The translations under genes were made by a program, and so were the position numbers. The notes beneath the pieces were generated by a model, which was not told the origin of the DNA, did no database searches, and saw nothing but the letters and a program-made list of their open reading frames with translations. DNA of 64,000 bases from positions 124,001-188,000 of the forward strand of contig NZ_QKTW01000011.1 in assembly GCF_003236175.1 (NCBI RefSeq). Direction: 5' to 3'. Shown here piece by piece: positions 16,138 through 25,808 of the stretch (position 1 is its first letter; each line of letters begins with the position of its first letter). The DNA is from Taibaiella soli. Its GTDB lineage: Bacteria > Bacteroidota > Bacteroidia > Chitinophagales > Chitinophagaceae.

Positions 16138-18639
16138 TTAATTTTGCGTTACGGCTAAATTATTCACTGTCCAGGTCAGATTTTTCTGACTGTCGATTGC
16201 TATTTCCACCACATCATTTTTCTTCAGTTGCCCCGCAATCAGCATTTTTGAAACAGGTCTGCGAACCTGATTTCTGATCACACCGGAAATTTGACGTGCA
16301 CCATATTTACTATTGAAACCGTTCGTTGCAAATTTCGTTTTTGCTTCTGGTGAAATGTTCAGTTTGATCTCCATTCGCTCCAATGATTGCAACAGACCGC
16401 GCATCTGTATATCAAAAATGCGCACAGCCATATCTTCTGTGATCGGCCCGAATGGCACAATCTCAGTCAACCTCGCTAAAAACTCTGGACGGAAATGTCC
16501 CGCCATTTTTTCCATCAGTTCATTAGAAGATGGAATATGCCCCGATTCAAATTTTTCAGTCACCCATTGGCTGGCAATGTTAGAAGTGAAGATCACAATC
16601 GCGTTCGAAAAGTCACCTTCCTTTCCCAGTTTATCATGTATAACACCTTCGTCCATAATCTGAAGAAAAATGTCAAATACAGATTGATGCGCTTTTTCAA
16701 TCTCATCGAAAAGCACCACTGAATAAGGCTTCTGGCGTATCTGATTCACAAGCAATCCACCTTCTTCGTAACCCACATAACCCGGAGGCGCTCCATACAA
16801 TAATGCAGCGGAATGTTCTTCTTTAAATTCAGACATATCAAACCGGATCATCGCCTTTTTATCGTTGAACAAAAATTCTGCGATTGTTTTGGCTAGTTCT
16901 GTTTTACCAGTTCCTGTCGGCCCAAGAAAGAAAAACGAACCGATTGGTTGCCCTGCTTTCTGAATACCGCTCCGGCTCTCAATTACAGCTTCGCTGATTA
17001 CTTTCAGTGCATGCTCCTGACCAACCATCCGGTTTTTCAGGTAATGCTCCATATTGAGAATGCGCTCTTTTTCCTGTGATTGAATTTTCCCGATCGGAAT
17101 ACCCGTTTTATGTGAAATAACAGCAGCGATTTCGTTGCGACTTACTTCATCATATTTCTTGTCTGCGAGCAAATCTAATTCAACCAGCATAGTAGTTATA
17201 TACTGTTGCCGTTCAGTTACAGTACTGAGCTTGTTAAAATCTGTTTCATCGTGTAGTAAGCCAAGCAAGACCGGACTAACACGATTGTTGATATTATCGT
17301 ACAACCATCTTAGTTCTGATGAAAGCTCCTGTTCGTCGAGCCCATCTTCGTTGACAATAATGTCCGCGAGCATCGTTTTCAGTTCGCTGATATCTGTCTT
17401 CGTTACCTCATCTGTCATCTTAATAGAAGCCATCGTACGATCCAGCAGATCCAGCGCCGCATCCGGCAAACGTTTGTCTTTCATATAACGTTTAGCCAGC
17501 CGCACACATTCCGGTATCGCATCTTTTTGTACTTTGATCTGATGGTGTGATTCGTAATTTGGCAGCAGCAAACGAAGCATGCGCACGCAAGTTGCTTCAT
17601 TCGGTTCTTGCACCGTAATGGTTTCAAAACGACGGTTGAATGCTTTTTCCGGTTCAATGATCTTGCGGTATTCTTCGATCGTTGTGGCACCGATCACAGT
17701 CAACTCACCACGAGCCAGTTCTGGCTTTAAGGTATTACCGGCACCGCTGATCAACGGATTTTTACTATCTAAAAGCAAATGAATTTCATCGATAAACAGG
17801 ATGACATTGCCAGCTTTCTTCACTTCGCCGACGATGCTTTTTAACCGATCCTCTACTTCACCTTTATAAGCCGCACCTGATAGCAATGTGCCGATGTTCA
17901 GCTCCAACAATAATGAATTCTTAAACATTTCCGGCACTTTTCCTGCCGCGATGTTTTGCGCGAAACCGTCTGCCAGCGCAGTTTTTCCAACACCGGGTTC
18001 TCCAATGAGTAAAACATTTGGTTTCGTCCGGCGAGCGAGTACTTCGGTCATCATACGTATTTCCCGATCACGACCAAATACAGGATCAAGCTTGCCTTCG
18101 CGCGCCAGTGATGTTTTATCGGTGCAGTAACGGTACAGCGCGCCGAAGGAAGTCGTCGTTTCCTGGCCGATCGTAGCCGACTCATGATTTAAAGTAGATT
18201 GAAGATCATGACCTTTTATATAGAGGTCTAAGATGTCTTTTTCTTTAAGCGGAAATGATTTTAGCTGCGCCGGGTTGAATGCAATATTTGGTTTGCACAG
18301 CGCAACCAATAAACATGTTGGAGAAATTTCATCGAGTCCTAAACGAATGCGCACATTGTCGGCTTCTTCGAATACCCTCGACACCGCGTCATTTGCAACT
18401 ACCGTTGAAGCGTGATGCAATGACTTTGGCAGATCTTCCATACGGATCTCCGCCCATTCTGAAATATAATATGGATCTTGTTTTAACGAAGTGATGAGAT
18501 CACGCAAGCCAATCTCTTTATGCATAAGTGCTTTCAGCAGATGCGCCGGATCGATATAATCACTGTGATATTCGCGTGCATAGTTCTTCGCTATGTTCAG
18601 CACTTCCTGCAGCGCATCGGTAAACGACAACGTGTTCAT
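16138..18639 (-). CDS. clpV: T6SS sheath-disassembly AAA+ ATPase ClpV (TssH)
   Basis: This 833-aa protein is a two-ring Clp/Hsp100 ATPase. It has an N-terminal double-helical repeat domain (about 1-150). The first AAA module has Walker A GEPGVGKT and Walker B LFIDEIH. A middle domain follows, then the second AAA module with Walker A GPTGTGKT, Walker B VLFDEIEKAH and the pore loop GAPPGYVGYEEGG. It lacks ClpB's long coiled-coil middle arm and heads the leftward T6SS block, so it is ClpV, which recycles contracted TssBC sheaths. Its start is 148 bp from the divergent tssG start, and both blocks are probably controlled from that gap. Confidence 0.95.
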   Translation of the reverse strand: MNTLSFTDALQEVLNIAKNYAREYHSDYIDPAHLLKALMHKEIGLRDLITSLKQDPYYISEWAEIRMEDLPKSLHHASTVVANDAVSRVFEEADNVRIRLGLDEISPTCLLVALCKPNIAFNPAQLKSFPLKEKDILDLYIKGHDLQSTLNHESATIGQETTTSFGALYRYCTDKTSLAREGKLDPVFGRDREIRMMTEVLARRTKPNVLLIGEPGVGKTALADGFAQNIAAGKVPEMFKNSLLLELNIGTLLSGAAYKGEVEDRLKSIVGEVKKAGNVILFIDEIHLLLDSKNPLISGAGNTLKPELARGELTVIGATTIEEYRKIIEPEKAFNRRFETITVQEPNEATCVRMLRLLLPNYESHHQIKVQKDAIPECVRLAKRYMKDKRLPDAALDLLDRTMASIKMTDEVTKTDISELKTMLADIIVNEDGLDEQELSSELRWLYDNINNRVSPVLLGLLHDETDFNKLSTVTERQQYITTMLVELDLLADKKYDEVSRNEIAAVISHKTGIPIGKIQSQEKERILNMEHYLKNRMVGQEHALKVISEAVIESRSGIQKAGQPIGSFFFLGPTGTGKTELAKTIAEFLFNDKKAMIRFDMSEFKEEHSAALLYGAPPGYVGYEEGGLLVNQIRQKPYSVVLFDEIEKAHQSVFDIFLQIMDEGVIHDKLGKEGDFSNAIVIFTSNIASQWVTEKFESGHIPSSNELMEKMAGHFRPEFLARLTEIVPFGPITEDMAVRIFDIQMRGLLQSLERMEIKLNISPEAKTKFATNGFNSKYGARQISGVIRNQVRRPVSKMLIAGQLKKNDVVEIAIDSQKNLTWTVNNLAVTQN

Positions 18640-18728
18640 GTGTGGGTAGTTTGGGATTAGGAATTAGTCTTCATAAAAAATCTGTACCAACCCTGTCAGA
18701 CTGCCCGATTTTTAATAGCTTCTTAAAA

Positions 18729-18757
18729 TTGGCACAAGTTTTATAAAGGTATTTTTG
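18729..18757 (+). promoter_or_regulatory. Promoter of the rightward T6SS block
   Basis: TTG at 18729-18731, an 18-nt spacer and TATTTTTG at 18750-18757 fit the Bacteroidota housekeeping sigma consensus (TTG, then TAnnTTTG). It ends 30 bp before the tssG ATG, inside the divergent clpV-tssG gap. The -33 region is embedded in TTGGCAC, which also resembles a sigma-54 -24 box, but no GC follows at the -12 position. Confidence 0.6.
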
Positions 18758-18787
18758 AACTACTGTTAACCTGCCACACACACTACT

Positions 18788-19705
18788 ATGAATACACCTT
18801 TGGTAAACAGCTTGTACACTGACTATAAGGTCGAGGTGATTGCCGCCGAAATACTCGAGCAAAACAATGACCTGAGCTCAATCATCATTAAACGGATGCC
18901 TGGCGTAGAACGTCCGCACACAAAGGATTTGCAGCATGTGTACAACGATACTTCTACTTACGACTTCTCCGACATCTGGCTTTTAGAAACAAGCCGTGAA
19001 GGGCTGTACGAAATGCTGCCGCAAAATCTGTTTCACGAGCCGACACTCGGAACTATTCACAGCACCGACCAGGACATTTTACAGCAGATACACAAACAGC
19101 GACACGAGGAAGAAAATGCCCGTAATTTTTTTGGACCATTTGAACAGGAACTTGCTTACCTGAATGTGCGTATGTACGCATTGGAAAAAAGCATTTGCCG
19201 CACTAATTCAGATGCCATAATACAGATCTTTTCACGCGCCTGGCCATTTCTGAATCGCATCGATCCTCATTCTGCAAGAGTTTTTATTCACATACTTCCA
19301 TTCCTGCATCGCGTAAAAGGTGATTTTAAATGGATGGAGCAATACCTCAGTTTATTTACCGGACTTCCCGTGGAGACAACCCAATACCCGCGTACTTTAT
19401 CGCCATTTGCCAATCTCGAATACTACACGCTGGGCACACAATCATTGGGGGAAACAATGCTGCTGTACGGCGATGCCCATGATGGGGAAACCGATCTACA
19501 GATCAGGATCGGACCGATACCAGCAGCGCTCATGGAAAACTATTTACCAGGCTCGGCATTCAACAGTATCCTTGATGAACTATATCAACACTTCGTGCCA
19601 TTCCATAAATCTTACCGGCAAGTTGTGTTTGCAGAAGAGGAAGCGCGTGACTTTATTTTAAACGATCAGGTGCACAGTGCACTTGGCTACAATGCTTTTT
19701 TATAA
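18788..19705 (+). CDS. tssG: T6SS baseplate protein TssG
   Basis: This 305-aa cytoplasmic protein matches the divergent Bacteroidota TssG. It has an ARNFFGPFEQELAYLNVRMYALE segment followed by a region about membrane-independent folding (RVKGDFKWMEQYLSLFTGLPVE) and a C-terminal beta part. TssG works with TssE, TssF and TssK in the baseplate wedge. It is the first gene of the rightward block, directly behind a TAnnTTTG promoter, and tssN starts 26 bp downstream. The assignment rests on weak motifs plus the fact that all other baseplate genes follow in the same block. Confidence 0.8.
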   Translation: MNTPLVNSLYTDYKVEVIAAEILEQNNDLSSIIIKRMPGVERPHTKDLQHVYNDTSTYDFSDIWLLETSREGLYEMLPQNLFHEPTLGTIHSTDQDILQQIHKQRHEEENARNFFGPFEQELAYLNVRMYALEKSICRTNSDAIIQIFSRAWPFLNRIDPHSARVFIHILPFLHRVKGDFKWMEQYLSLFTGLPVETTQYPRTLSPFANLEYYTLGTQSLGETMLLYGDAHDGETDLQIRIGPIPAALMENYLPGSAFNSILDELYQHFVPFHKSYRQVVFAEEEARDFILNDQVHSALGYNAFL

Positions 19706-19731
19706 ACAGATCACTCCAGAAATAAACGAAA

Positions 19732-20595
19732 ATGGCAAATCACCCGGTGGAAACAATATTTCTCAGATATCTGTTGTATCCCTTCCTGGCAATCATTCTG
19801 GTTGCCATCTACGCTGTACTGCGGAAGAAAAATACGCTGCTCGAAAACAGAAAGGTAATTGTGTTTGTACTGCTGAGCGCATTCATCACAGGCGTTCCGG
19901 GATTTATCGGATTGCTCGGTTATAGTTTTTCATCCACCTTCTTTTTTATCTATCAGCTTTTGTACCTGGGCCTCGGCATTTTATATATACGTGCCATGCT
20001 GCGCCACATCAGCACCAAGCTTACTAAATATCGTGTACTCACAGAGGTAATCATCAGCCTTACAGCGGTTGCCCTGGGGATGTATTTATTCTCCCTGTTT
20101 TATAACATGTTTAGTCCGCTGAAAAATGGCCTGCTCGTCGCAACCAGTATTCTGCCGTTGCTCATACCGCTGTTCTTTTATTGGTCCTACCAGGCCTTTC
20201 TGGATATTCCACCAGAGATCTACAAAATCTGGAAATACATCGCCGGTAAAGAAGAGCTGGATCTCGACGGAATTGATTTCAACCGGATGATGGTGATTGA
20301 AGTAGAATTCAGTCGCAATGCAGAAGATGAAGACTTGCTGAAAGTAAAAGCCAAAGCGCCTGCCAATGTCACTTACGGAGATTGGTTCCAGAAATTCATC
20401 AACGATTATAACAATAAATTCAGCGAAAGTCCAATCGCATACAGTGATCGCAATTCAGAAACTTACGGATGGATTTTTTACGTGAAGCCCGGATTTTTTA
20501 GCCGCCGCAGGTATATTGATCCGGAGCTGAGTGTTGTGGACAACAAAATTCTTGAACACAAAACGATTGTCTGCAAGCGTGTGATGCAGTTTTAA
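19732..20595 (+). CDS. tssN: T6SSiii integral membrane protein TssN
   Basis: This 287-aa protein has about five transmembrane helices in its first 155 residues (for example LLYPFLAIILVAIYAVL near residues 12-28) and a soluble C-terminal domain of about 130 residues with TYGDWFQKFINDYN. This matches TssN, the polytopic inner-membrane component of the Bacteroidota T6SS that is thought to stand in for TssL/TssM as the baseplate anchor. It sits between tssG and tssK with short gaps (26 and 24 bp), which fits a protein linking the baseplate to the membrane. Confidence 0.88.
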   Translation: MANHPVETIFLRYLLYPFLAIILVAIYAVLRKKNTLLENRKVIVFVLLSAFITGVPGFIGLLGYSFSSTFFFIYQLLYLGLGILYIRAMLRHISTKLTKYRVLTEVIISLTAVALGMYLFSLFYNMFSPLKNGLLVATSILPLLIPLFFYWSYQAFLDIPPEIYKIWKYIAGKEELDLDGIDFNRMMVIEVEFSRNAEDEDLLKVKAKAPANVTYGDWFQKFINDYNNKFSESPIAYSDRNSETYGWIFYVKPGFFSRRRYIDPELSVVDNKILEHKTIVCKRVMQF

Positions 20596-20619
20596 TAACC
20601 TTCCTGAACGAATTCTATT

Positions 20620-21783
20620 ATGCCTACGCAAAAAAAATATTACGCAATCAACTGGACAGACGGAATGAAAATTTCCCGCGAGCATTTTGTGCAGCAGGAA
20701 AATTACATGATCAATCTGCTGAGTGATACGATTGCTACTCAGTTGCAACCTTTCAACTATGGCCTTTTACCGGCGCCGCTGCCCAATCAGTATTCCAATG
20801 ATCTGTCACTGGAATATAAAACTACCGGCGAACTGGAAATTCATCTGCGTCGTTTTGATGCCATCACACCGGGCGGATTGCGGATTACGGTAGGCAATGA
20901 TGATGTATCGAGCGGATTGCATTTTACCACACAGATTTCTACAGCGGGCAAAAGCAATGTATTAGATAATACAGAAGAAGCTTACTACGTGGTACTTTCA
21001 TTGAATCCATATGAGAAACTGCCGGTGGGTCAGTTGAATCCGCTAGAAGCGCCACCGAGACATCCCTACACGATGCCTTCGATGGAAATATCGATGATGC
21101 CGGATGACCAGTTTAATCCAGCTTACGTCGGTCCCTATTTCGTATTAATCGGACGCATCGTACGCAAAGGAGGTTCTCTGGTCAAAGATGATCAGTTTGT
21201 GCCGCCATGCACCAGCATCCGCAGCCATCCGCAATTGATGAAATTTTACGAGAACATAGGACTTTATCTGAACGAACTGCAACAGAGCACGCTTTCTATT
21301 GTGCATAAAGTAAAAAGCAAAGCGCAGCAACCAGACCTCGCTAAAAACATTCAACGCTTCTGTGAAGAAACGCTGGCTTATATCGCGCAGATTTATTTCA
21401 GCTACCGCAATGTGACATACAACCTACCGCCGATTCATACGATAAAGGATATTTCCTCCCTTGCCAATCGCCTGCACAACAATATTCAGATGCTGACGGA
21501 AAAAGATAAGGAAGAAATGTTGAAGTATATTTTTGAATGGTCGGACGTGCAGCCAAGCCATCTGGAAGCTCAACTGGCGCAAGCCATAGAAGTGAAATAC
21601 GAACACACGCGTATTGGCGAGCACATGAAACTGGCAGATGATGTCGTGCGTTTACTGGCACATATTTTTCAACGGTTAAACAAGCTGGATTATATCGGTA
21701 TTCACAAAGAAAACATTGTAGTGAAGGAAGAGATAATCACGCAAACTATAAAGACCAAAAAGGGTTGGAACATCCTTGATTAA
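20620..21783 (+). CDS. tssK: T6SS baseplate protein TssK
   Basis: This 387-aa protein opens with INWTDGMKISREHFVQQENY, the conserved TssK N-terminus (W-x-x-G-M followed by HFxxQE). A beta-rich shoulder domain with IHLRRFDAITPGGLRI and a helical C-terminal half follow. TssK trimers connect the baseplate wedges to the membrane complex, here presumably to TssN. The length is slightly below the roughly 440 aa of proteobacterial TssK, which is normal for subtype iii. The next gene starts within about 17 bp. Confidence 0.9.
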   Translation: MPTQKKYYAINWTDGMKISREHFVQQENYMINLLSDTIATQLQPFNYGLLPAPLPNQYSNDLSLEYKTTGELEIHLRRFDAITPGGLRITVGNDDVSSGLHFTTQISTAGKSNVLDNTEEAYYVVLSLNPYEKLPVGQLNPLEAPPRHPYTMPSMEISMMPDDQFNPAYVGPYFVLIGRIVRKGGSLVKDDQFVPPCTSIRSHPQLMKFYENIGLYLNELQQSTLSIVHKVKSKAQQPDLAKNIQRFCEETLAYIAQIYFSYRNVTYNLPPIHTIKDISSLANRLHNNIQMLTEKDKEEMLKYIFEWSDVQPSHLEAQLAQAIEVKYEHTRIGEHMKLADDVVRLLAHIFQRLNKLDYIGIHKENIVVKEEIITQTIKTKKGWNILD

Positions 21784-21799
21784 CTATCACACCCACTAC

Positions 21800-22756
21800 A
21801 TGCGGAAGAAGCAGGCTATGAAACGCACAATATCCGTTCTGGGGATCAATTTCCTCAGCGGGGTTTTTATTGCCCACTCCTTCCCCACACTGCAGGATTC
21901 TGTTCGAATTCAAAAAGTGAATCCTGCAGACAGTACACTTCGCGCATTACACAATTCCGTTCCAGCTGCGCAGCAAAAAGAAATAGCAGGATGCATTAGT
22001 CAATTTGGCCGTTACTACCAAAATATACGTTCTTCAAAAGGGCAATACCTGGATTTCATTTCATCATTGCTTATCAAATACAACTTGCCGGATGAGTTAA
22101 AACTGATTGCGGTGATTGAATCACATCTGGAAACGACTTGCACTTCAGAAGCGGGCGCAGCAGGCATTTGGCAACTTATGCCGGACATAGCCCGTGACAA
22201 TAATCTAGCGCTCGCACCGATAGACGACAGACAAGATGTATATAAAAGTTCGTTTGTCGCGCTGAAGTTGGTGACTGAATTGTACAAGCGTTTTAAAAAT
22301 GATTTGCTGGTTGTTGCTGCTTACAACTGTGGTCCCGGACGCGTGAATAGCGCCATCACACAGGCCAAAAGCACGGATTACTGGGCAGTACACGCTTATC
22401 TTCCGAAGGAAACACAATTTCACATTATCAAGTATCTCGCGGCCAGTACCGTTTTCTATAACCTGCCTTGCGGGAAATACCTCGCATTAAAGCAAGAAGG
22501 CGATGCTTTCCGGTTGCCGGTTAAAAAAAAGAGCGAACGTTATGCTACCATACAGATCACGTCTTCGTTTCGTGAAACCGCCATTTTGAAATATCTCCAC
22601 ACAGATGCCGCGAGCTTTAGAAAACTAAACCCACAACTCAACACCACGCTAGATCGCAGCGGCCAATACCAGTTGAAACTATCTGATGCCGACATGCTGG
22701 TTTTTCTTTCGAAAAAATATGATATCCTAAAAGCCTCAATCACAGATCAACCATAA
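21800..22756 (+). CDS. Lytic transglycosylase of the T6SS operon (SLT domain, MltD-like)
   Basis: I prefer an ATG at 21800 or 21818 over the upstream start that overlaps tssK. From MKRTISVLGINFLSGVFIAHS the protein has a signal peptide. The SLT/lysozyme-like domain covers about residues 75-215. It shows the catalytic Glu in IAVIESHLE, then SEAGAAGIWQLMPDIARDN and VVAAYNCGPGRVN, all typical of family 1 lytic transglycosylases such as MltD. The C-terminal 90 residues resemble a degenerate LysM-like region (FRETAILKYLHTDAASFRKLNP). Embedded between tssK and tssE, it probably opens the peptidoglycan locally so that the envelope complex can assemble, as MltE does in enteroaggregative E. coli. Confidence 0.85.
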   Translation: MRKKQAMKRTISVLGINFLSGVFIAHSFPTLQDSVRIQKVNPADSTLRALHNSVPAAQQKEIAGCISQFGRYYQNIRSSKGQYLDFISSLLIKYNLPDELKLIAVIESHLETTCTSEAGAAGIWQLMPDIARDNNLALAPIDDRQDVYKSSFVALKLVTELYKRFKNDLLVVAAYNCGPGRVNSAITQAKSTDYWAVHAYLPKETQFHIIKYLAASTVFYNLPCGKYLALKQEGDAFRLPVKKKSERYATIQITSSFRETAILKYLHTDAASFRKLNPQLNTTLDRSGQYQLKLSDADMLVFLSKKYDILKASITDQP

Positions 22757-22767
22757 AATTCTTGTTT

Positions 22768-23205
22768 ATGGACCAACGCCATTTAAAATTACCGATCAAT
22801 GTTTCCAACTTCCTCGCTGGCGAAGATGCACCAAAATGCAGACAGGGAGCGGAATCCATCGCACAACATATACAACTCTTACTAACAACGCGTCCGGGCG
22901 AACACCGCTTCGATCCGGACTACGGTTGCTCAATCTGGGATATCGACTTTGAACTGATCGTGAGTGAAGGCACCTGGAAAGAAAAATTCCGGTTAGCAGT
23001 TCTTGATGCGATATTGAATTATGAACGTCGCATCGAGCAAATTTATGTAGAGGTAAGCCTAAGCGCTGTAGAGCGTTTCGGCTTACGAAAAAGACCAGAA
23101 GTTCGCCGCAAAGCGATTGTATTTATCAAAGCGCAACTGGTAGAAACCAGCGAGCAATTTTCTTTTAAGACGGAACTCTATTTGAGTCCGTTGACTGTTG
23201 AATAA
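22768..23205 (+). CDS. tssE: T6SS baseplate protein TssE (gp25-like)
   Basis: The ATG at 22768 gives 145 aa; an upstream TTG would add only two residues. The protein is a gp25-like lysozyme-fold domain: SIAQHIQLLLTTRPGEHRFDPDYGCSIWDIDFE contains the conserved EhRFDPDYGC pattern, and a C-terminal beta-strand region follows. TssE nucleates the sheath on the baseplate. The stop is 13 bp before the tssF ATG. Confidence 0.92.
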   Translation: MDQRHLKLPINVSNFLAGEDAPKCRQGAESIAQHIQLLLTTRPGEHRFDPDYGCSIWDIDFELIVSEGTWKEKFRLAVLDAILNYERRIEQIYVEVSLSAVERFGLRKRPEVRRKAIVFIKAQLVETSEQFSFKTELYLSPLTVE

Positions 23206-23218
23206 CCTGAACACACGC

Positions 23219-25066
23219 ATGAGCATTAAGAATACATCAAAAGAAGCAATCCGTAGCCGGTTGTTGAAAAACGCAGCGCATTTCTGGGGACAACAAAATA
23301 TTCACAACCTCGATCCGTTTATCCGATTGTTGATGGAATCATTGTCCATAGAGCTTTTCAAAGCATACAACGAAATTGAAACCACGGATGCGCGGGTACT
23401 GGAAAAGATCACACGCTTGCTGACGCCTGAATTGTATGTATCCCCTCGTCCGGCACATGCGGTGGCGTATCTGCGTATCAACGAACCCGGTCAAGTACTG
23501 GATGCACATAACCAATTCTATTCGCAACAACGTATTGCCACCAAAGAAGAAGGCATTCTCGATGCAGAATATCCAATCGTTTTTACGCCGTTGGGCAACG
23601 TCCGCCTTTACGATGGCGACATCAAATATCTGGCTACTGGCGACAGTCTGTATACCTTCAACAATGTACGTAACCGCACTTATATCGGTGGAGCAGAACG
23701 CGCGCTACCGCCAAGTAAAGTATGGCTGGGACTGAATATAAATCCCCATGAAGACCTGAACAATTTGAACTGCTATATGAATTTCAATGTGCGCGTGGAA
23801 GACTGGATGTATACGCTGCTGGCTGCTGCAAAATGGTCATGCAACGGCGTAAATCTTTCAGTGAGAAATGGTCTGACGTTTCATAACGAGCATACAGGCG
23901 CCGTTGACGAGAAAAATGTTTTTGCCGATTTTGAAATCATGAAGCTTATTGAAACTGATATTAAAACACATTATCAGCGCTCCTTTGTAACGATCGGCAA
24001 TCTGAACGAAGCGCGTCGAAACAATAGGCATGAAACGCCTGCTTTATTAAAAGATGCATTCAGCAATTCCGAAATATTAAATACTGAAAAGAATATTCTC
24101 TGGATCGAAATTGAGTTCCCTTCCTATTTTACCGCGCCGGTGCTGGAACAGCTCAGCTTTACGATCAATGCATTTCCTGTTGTGAACAGAAAACTACAGC
24201 AGTTCTTTCACCGCCTTCGAGATATCAATAAGATCATTCCACTTATCTCTGATGCGCACGAGCATTTTCTTTCAGTAGCATCACTTAGCGACGACAGAGG
24301 CCGCATTTATCAGGCTTTGCCGTTTCGTTCTGCAACCGAACAGAATGGGTTTTACTCAGTGAAATATGGCGGCACCGAACGCTTTGATGAACGCAATGCA
24401 CAAGAATACCTGAGCTATCTTTCAGAATTGCTACGCGATGAAGTAGCCGCATTTGCGGCCTACGGAAAGGATTTCGTAAAAAGCATAGTAAACGAATTGA
24501 GTCAGAAAATTAAACTCGTTAACCAGAAAATTCAGAGCGACGACAACAAGCATCGCGAAATTCCCACTTATCTGATGGTAGATCCGATCGATAATGTGGA
24601 GGCTAATATGGAAGTGCGCTACTGGATCACGAATAGCACACTCGCCAATAATATCCGCGCCGGCAGCGAACTCATGCGTCTGCAAACTTCATTAATGATC
24701 GGCAATAGTCCAGTGTTATTGACTAATACTACCGGCGGCCGCGACAAACTGAAAACTACCGATCGTCTGAACGCATATAAATACACACTCACCACGCGCA
24801 ATCGTCTGGTTACCTATGAAGATATTAAAAGCTTCTGCAGACTGCACCTTGGCAATAAAATCAGTGAAGTAAATGTGCAAAAAGGCGTTGGTGTGGGCAT
24901 TCACGGATACCAGGGTATCATGTCAACAACTGATGTTGTATTGCAGCCAGCAATGGGCGATTTAACACCAAAAGCAGAATGGGAAACAATCTGTACAGAT
25001 TTAAAAGAGCAGATCAGCGTGCGGGCAATTCACGGCAATCATTACAGAGTTATGCTTCAGGCATAA
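23219..25066 (+). CDS. tssF: T6SS baseplate protein TssF
   Basis: I choose the ATG at 23219 (615 aa), because the upstream candidate at 23198 is a TTG inside tssE. The N-terminus (IRSRLLKNAAHFWGQQNIHNLDPFIRLLMESLSIEL, then ITRLLTPELYVSPRPAHAVAYLRI) matches the TssF family, which forms two copies per baseplate wedge with TssG. The C-terminal part has the usual tail (LTTRNRLVTYEDIKSFCRLHLG). It is the last core gene of the contiguous rightward block before the reductase gene. Confidence 0.9.
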   Translation: MSIKNTSKEAIRSRLLKNAAHFWGQQNIHNLDPFIRLLMESLSIELFKAYNEIETTDARVLEKITRLLTPELYVSPRPAHAVAYLRINEPGQVLDAHNQFYSQQRIATKEEGILDAEYPIVFTPLGNVRLYDGDIKYLATGDSLYTFNNVRNRTYIGGAERALPPSKVWLGLNINPHEDLNNLNCYMNFNVRVEDWMYTLLAAAKWSCNGVNLSVRNGLTFHNEHTGAVDEKNVFADFEIMKLIETDIKTHYQRSFVTIGNLNEARRNNRHETPALLKDAFSNSEILNTEKNILWIEIEFPSYFTAPVLEQLSFTINAFPVVNRKLQQFFHRLRDINKIIPLISDAHEHFLSVASLSDDRGRIYQALPFRSATEQNGFYSVKYGGTERFDERNAQEYLSYLSELLRDEVAAFAAYGKDFVKSIVNELSQKIKLVNQKIQSDDNKHREIPTYLMVDPIDNVEANMEVRYWITNSTLANNIRAGSELMRLQTSLMIGNSPVLLTNTTGGRDKLKTTDRLNAYKYTLTTRNRLVTYEDIKSFCRLHLGNKISEVNVQKGVGVGIHGYQGIMSTTDVVLQPAMGDLTPKAEWETICTDLKEQISVRAIHGNHYRVMLQA

Positions 25067-25096
25067 TATTTACACCACAGGAACCAGTGTTTTAGC

Positions 25097-25104
25097 TACA
25101 TTTG
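25097..25104 (+). promoter_or_regulatory. Candidate -7 element (TACATTTG) before the reductase gene
   Basis: TACATTTG matches TAnnTTTG and lies 25 bp before the ATG at 25130. No clear TTTG is found at the expected -33 distance, so confidence is limited. It suggests that the reductase gene is not simply co-transcribed with tssF. Confidence 0.4.
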
Positions 25105-25129
25105 AAAGCTAAATCTGCGCATTCCGTAT

Positions 25130-25714
25130 ATGGCATCCATATGCATTATTAAAGCATATACCCCTGAAGAAAATTTTGGACTGCAGCTTGCAGATGCTTA
25201 CAAAAAAGGGGCCGTTGAAGGTGGTCACAAAGTTCATGAGGTTAATATCTACGATCTGAACTTTGACCCTTTTGCCTATACCTATGCGCCAACCAATACG
25301 GTTTTACTGGAGCCGGAAATGCAGGAGGTTATCCATGATATTCTGCACGCTGACCATCTGGTTATTTTTGTTCCCGTATATAAACGATATGTTCCTTCCA
25401 TTCTACAATCGTTTTTTCAGCAGATATTCAGAACGGACAACTATGGGAAGCCGCTTCCGGCTATTTGGGGCGACACACCTTTTCTCCATTTAAAAACGGC
25501 CCGCATTCTTTCGACGCTTGATACTGACTCCTGGCTCGAGTTTCAGAAGGATCGCAATGCGCGTTTTCATCCGCTGAAAAAATCAGTGCTGGAATTTATG
25601 GGCTTCCAGAAAGTGCGCACTACAACAATTCCGCCGGCTTACGATGATGGTGACGTCGCATATGTCAAAAAATGGATCGGCAAAGTAGAAGCGCTGGGCA
25701 ATCACAGTTTCTAA
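25130..25714 (+). CDS. Flavodoxin-fold NAD(P)H-quinone oxidoreductase (NQO/KefF-like)
   Basis: This 194-aa protein has the flavodoxin-like fold of the NQO1/KefF/MdaB family (Flavodoxin_2): an N-terminal strand, then KKGAVEGGHKVHEVNIYDLNFDPF, HADHLVIFVPVYKRYVPSILQSFFQQIF and an LKTARILSTLDTD strand. Such enzymes reduce quinones with two electrons using FMN or FAD. It sits between tssF and tssD on the same strand. I see no feature that ties it to secretion, so it may be a passenger gene. The typical FMN-binding WP..W motif of the family appears changed to VPVYKRY. Confidence 0.75.
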   Translation: MASICIIKAYTPEENFGLQLADAYKKGAVEGGHKVHEVNIYDLNFDPFAYTYAPTNTVLLEPEMQEVIHDILHADHLVIFVPVYKRYVPSILQSFFQQIFRTDNYGKPLPAIWGDTPFLHLKTARILSTLDTDSWLEFQKDRNARFHPLKKSVLEFMGFQKVRTTTIPPAYDDGDVAYVKKWIGKVEALGNHSF

Positions 25715-25808
25715 AAATTAATTTTCGGCTAACACAGAAAGTCGCTGTTGGAACGGTTTTTTAACACTATTCGGTACATTAATTTTTTCACCGTAAAAAA
25801 CTGTAATT

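Noticed and set aside
18729-18745. Sigma-54 promoter for tssG (TTGGCAC)
   Set aside because: The -12 GC dinucleotide is missing, while a TTG-N18-TATTTTTG housekeeping promoter fits the same place.
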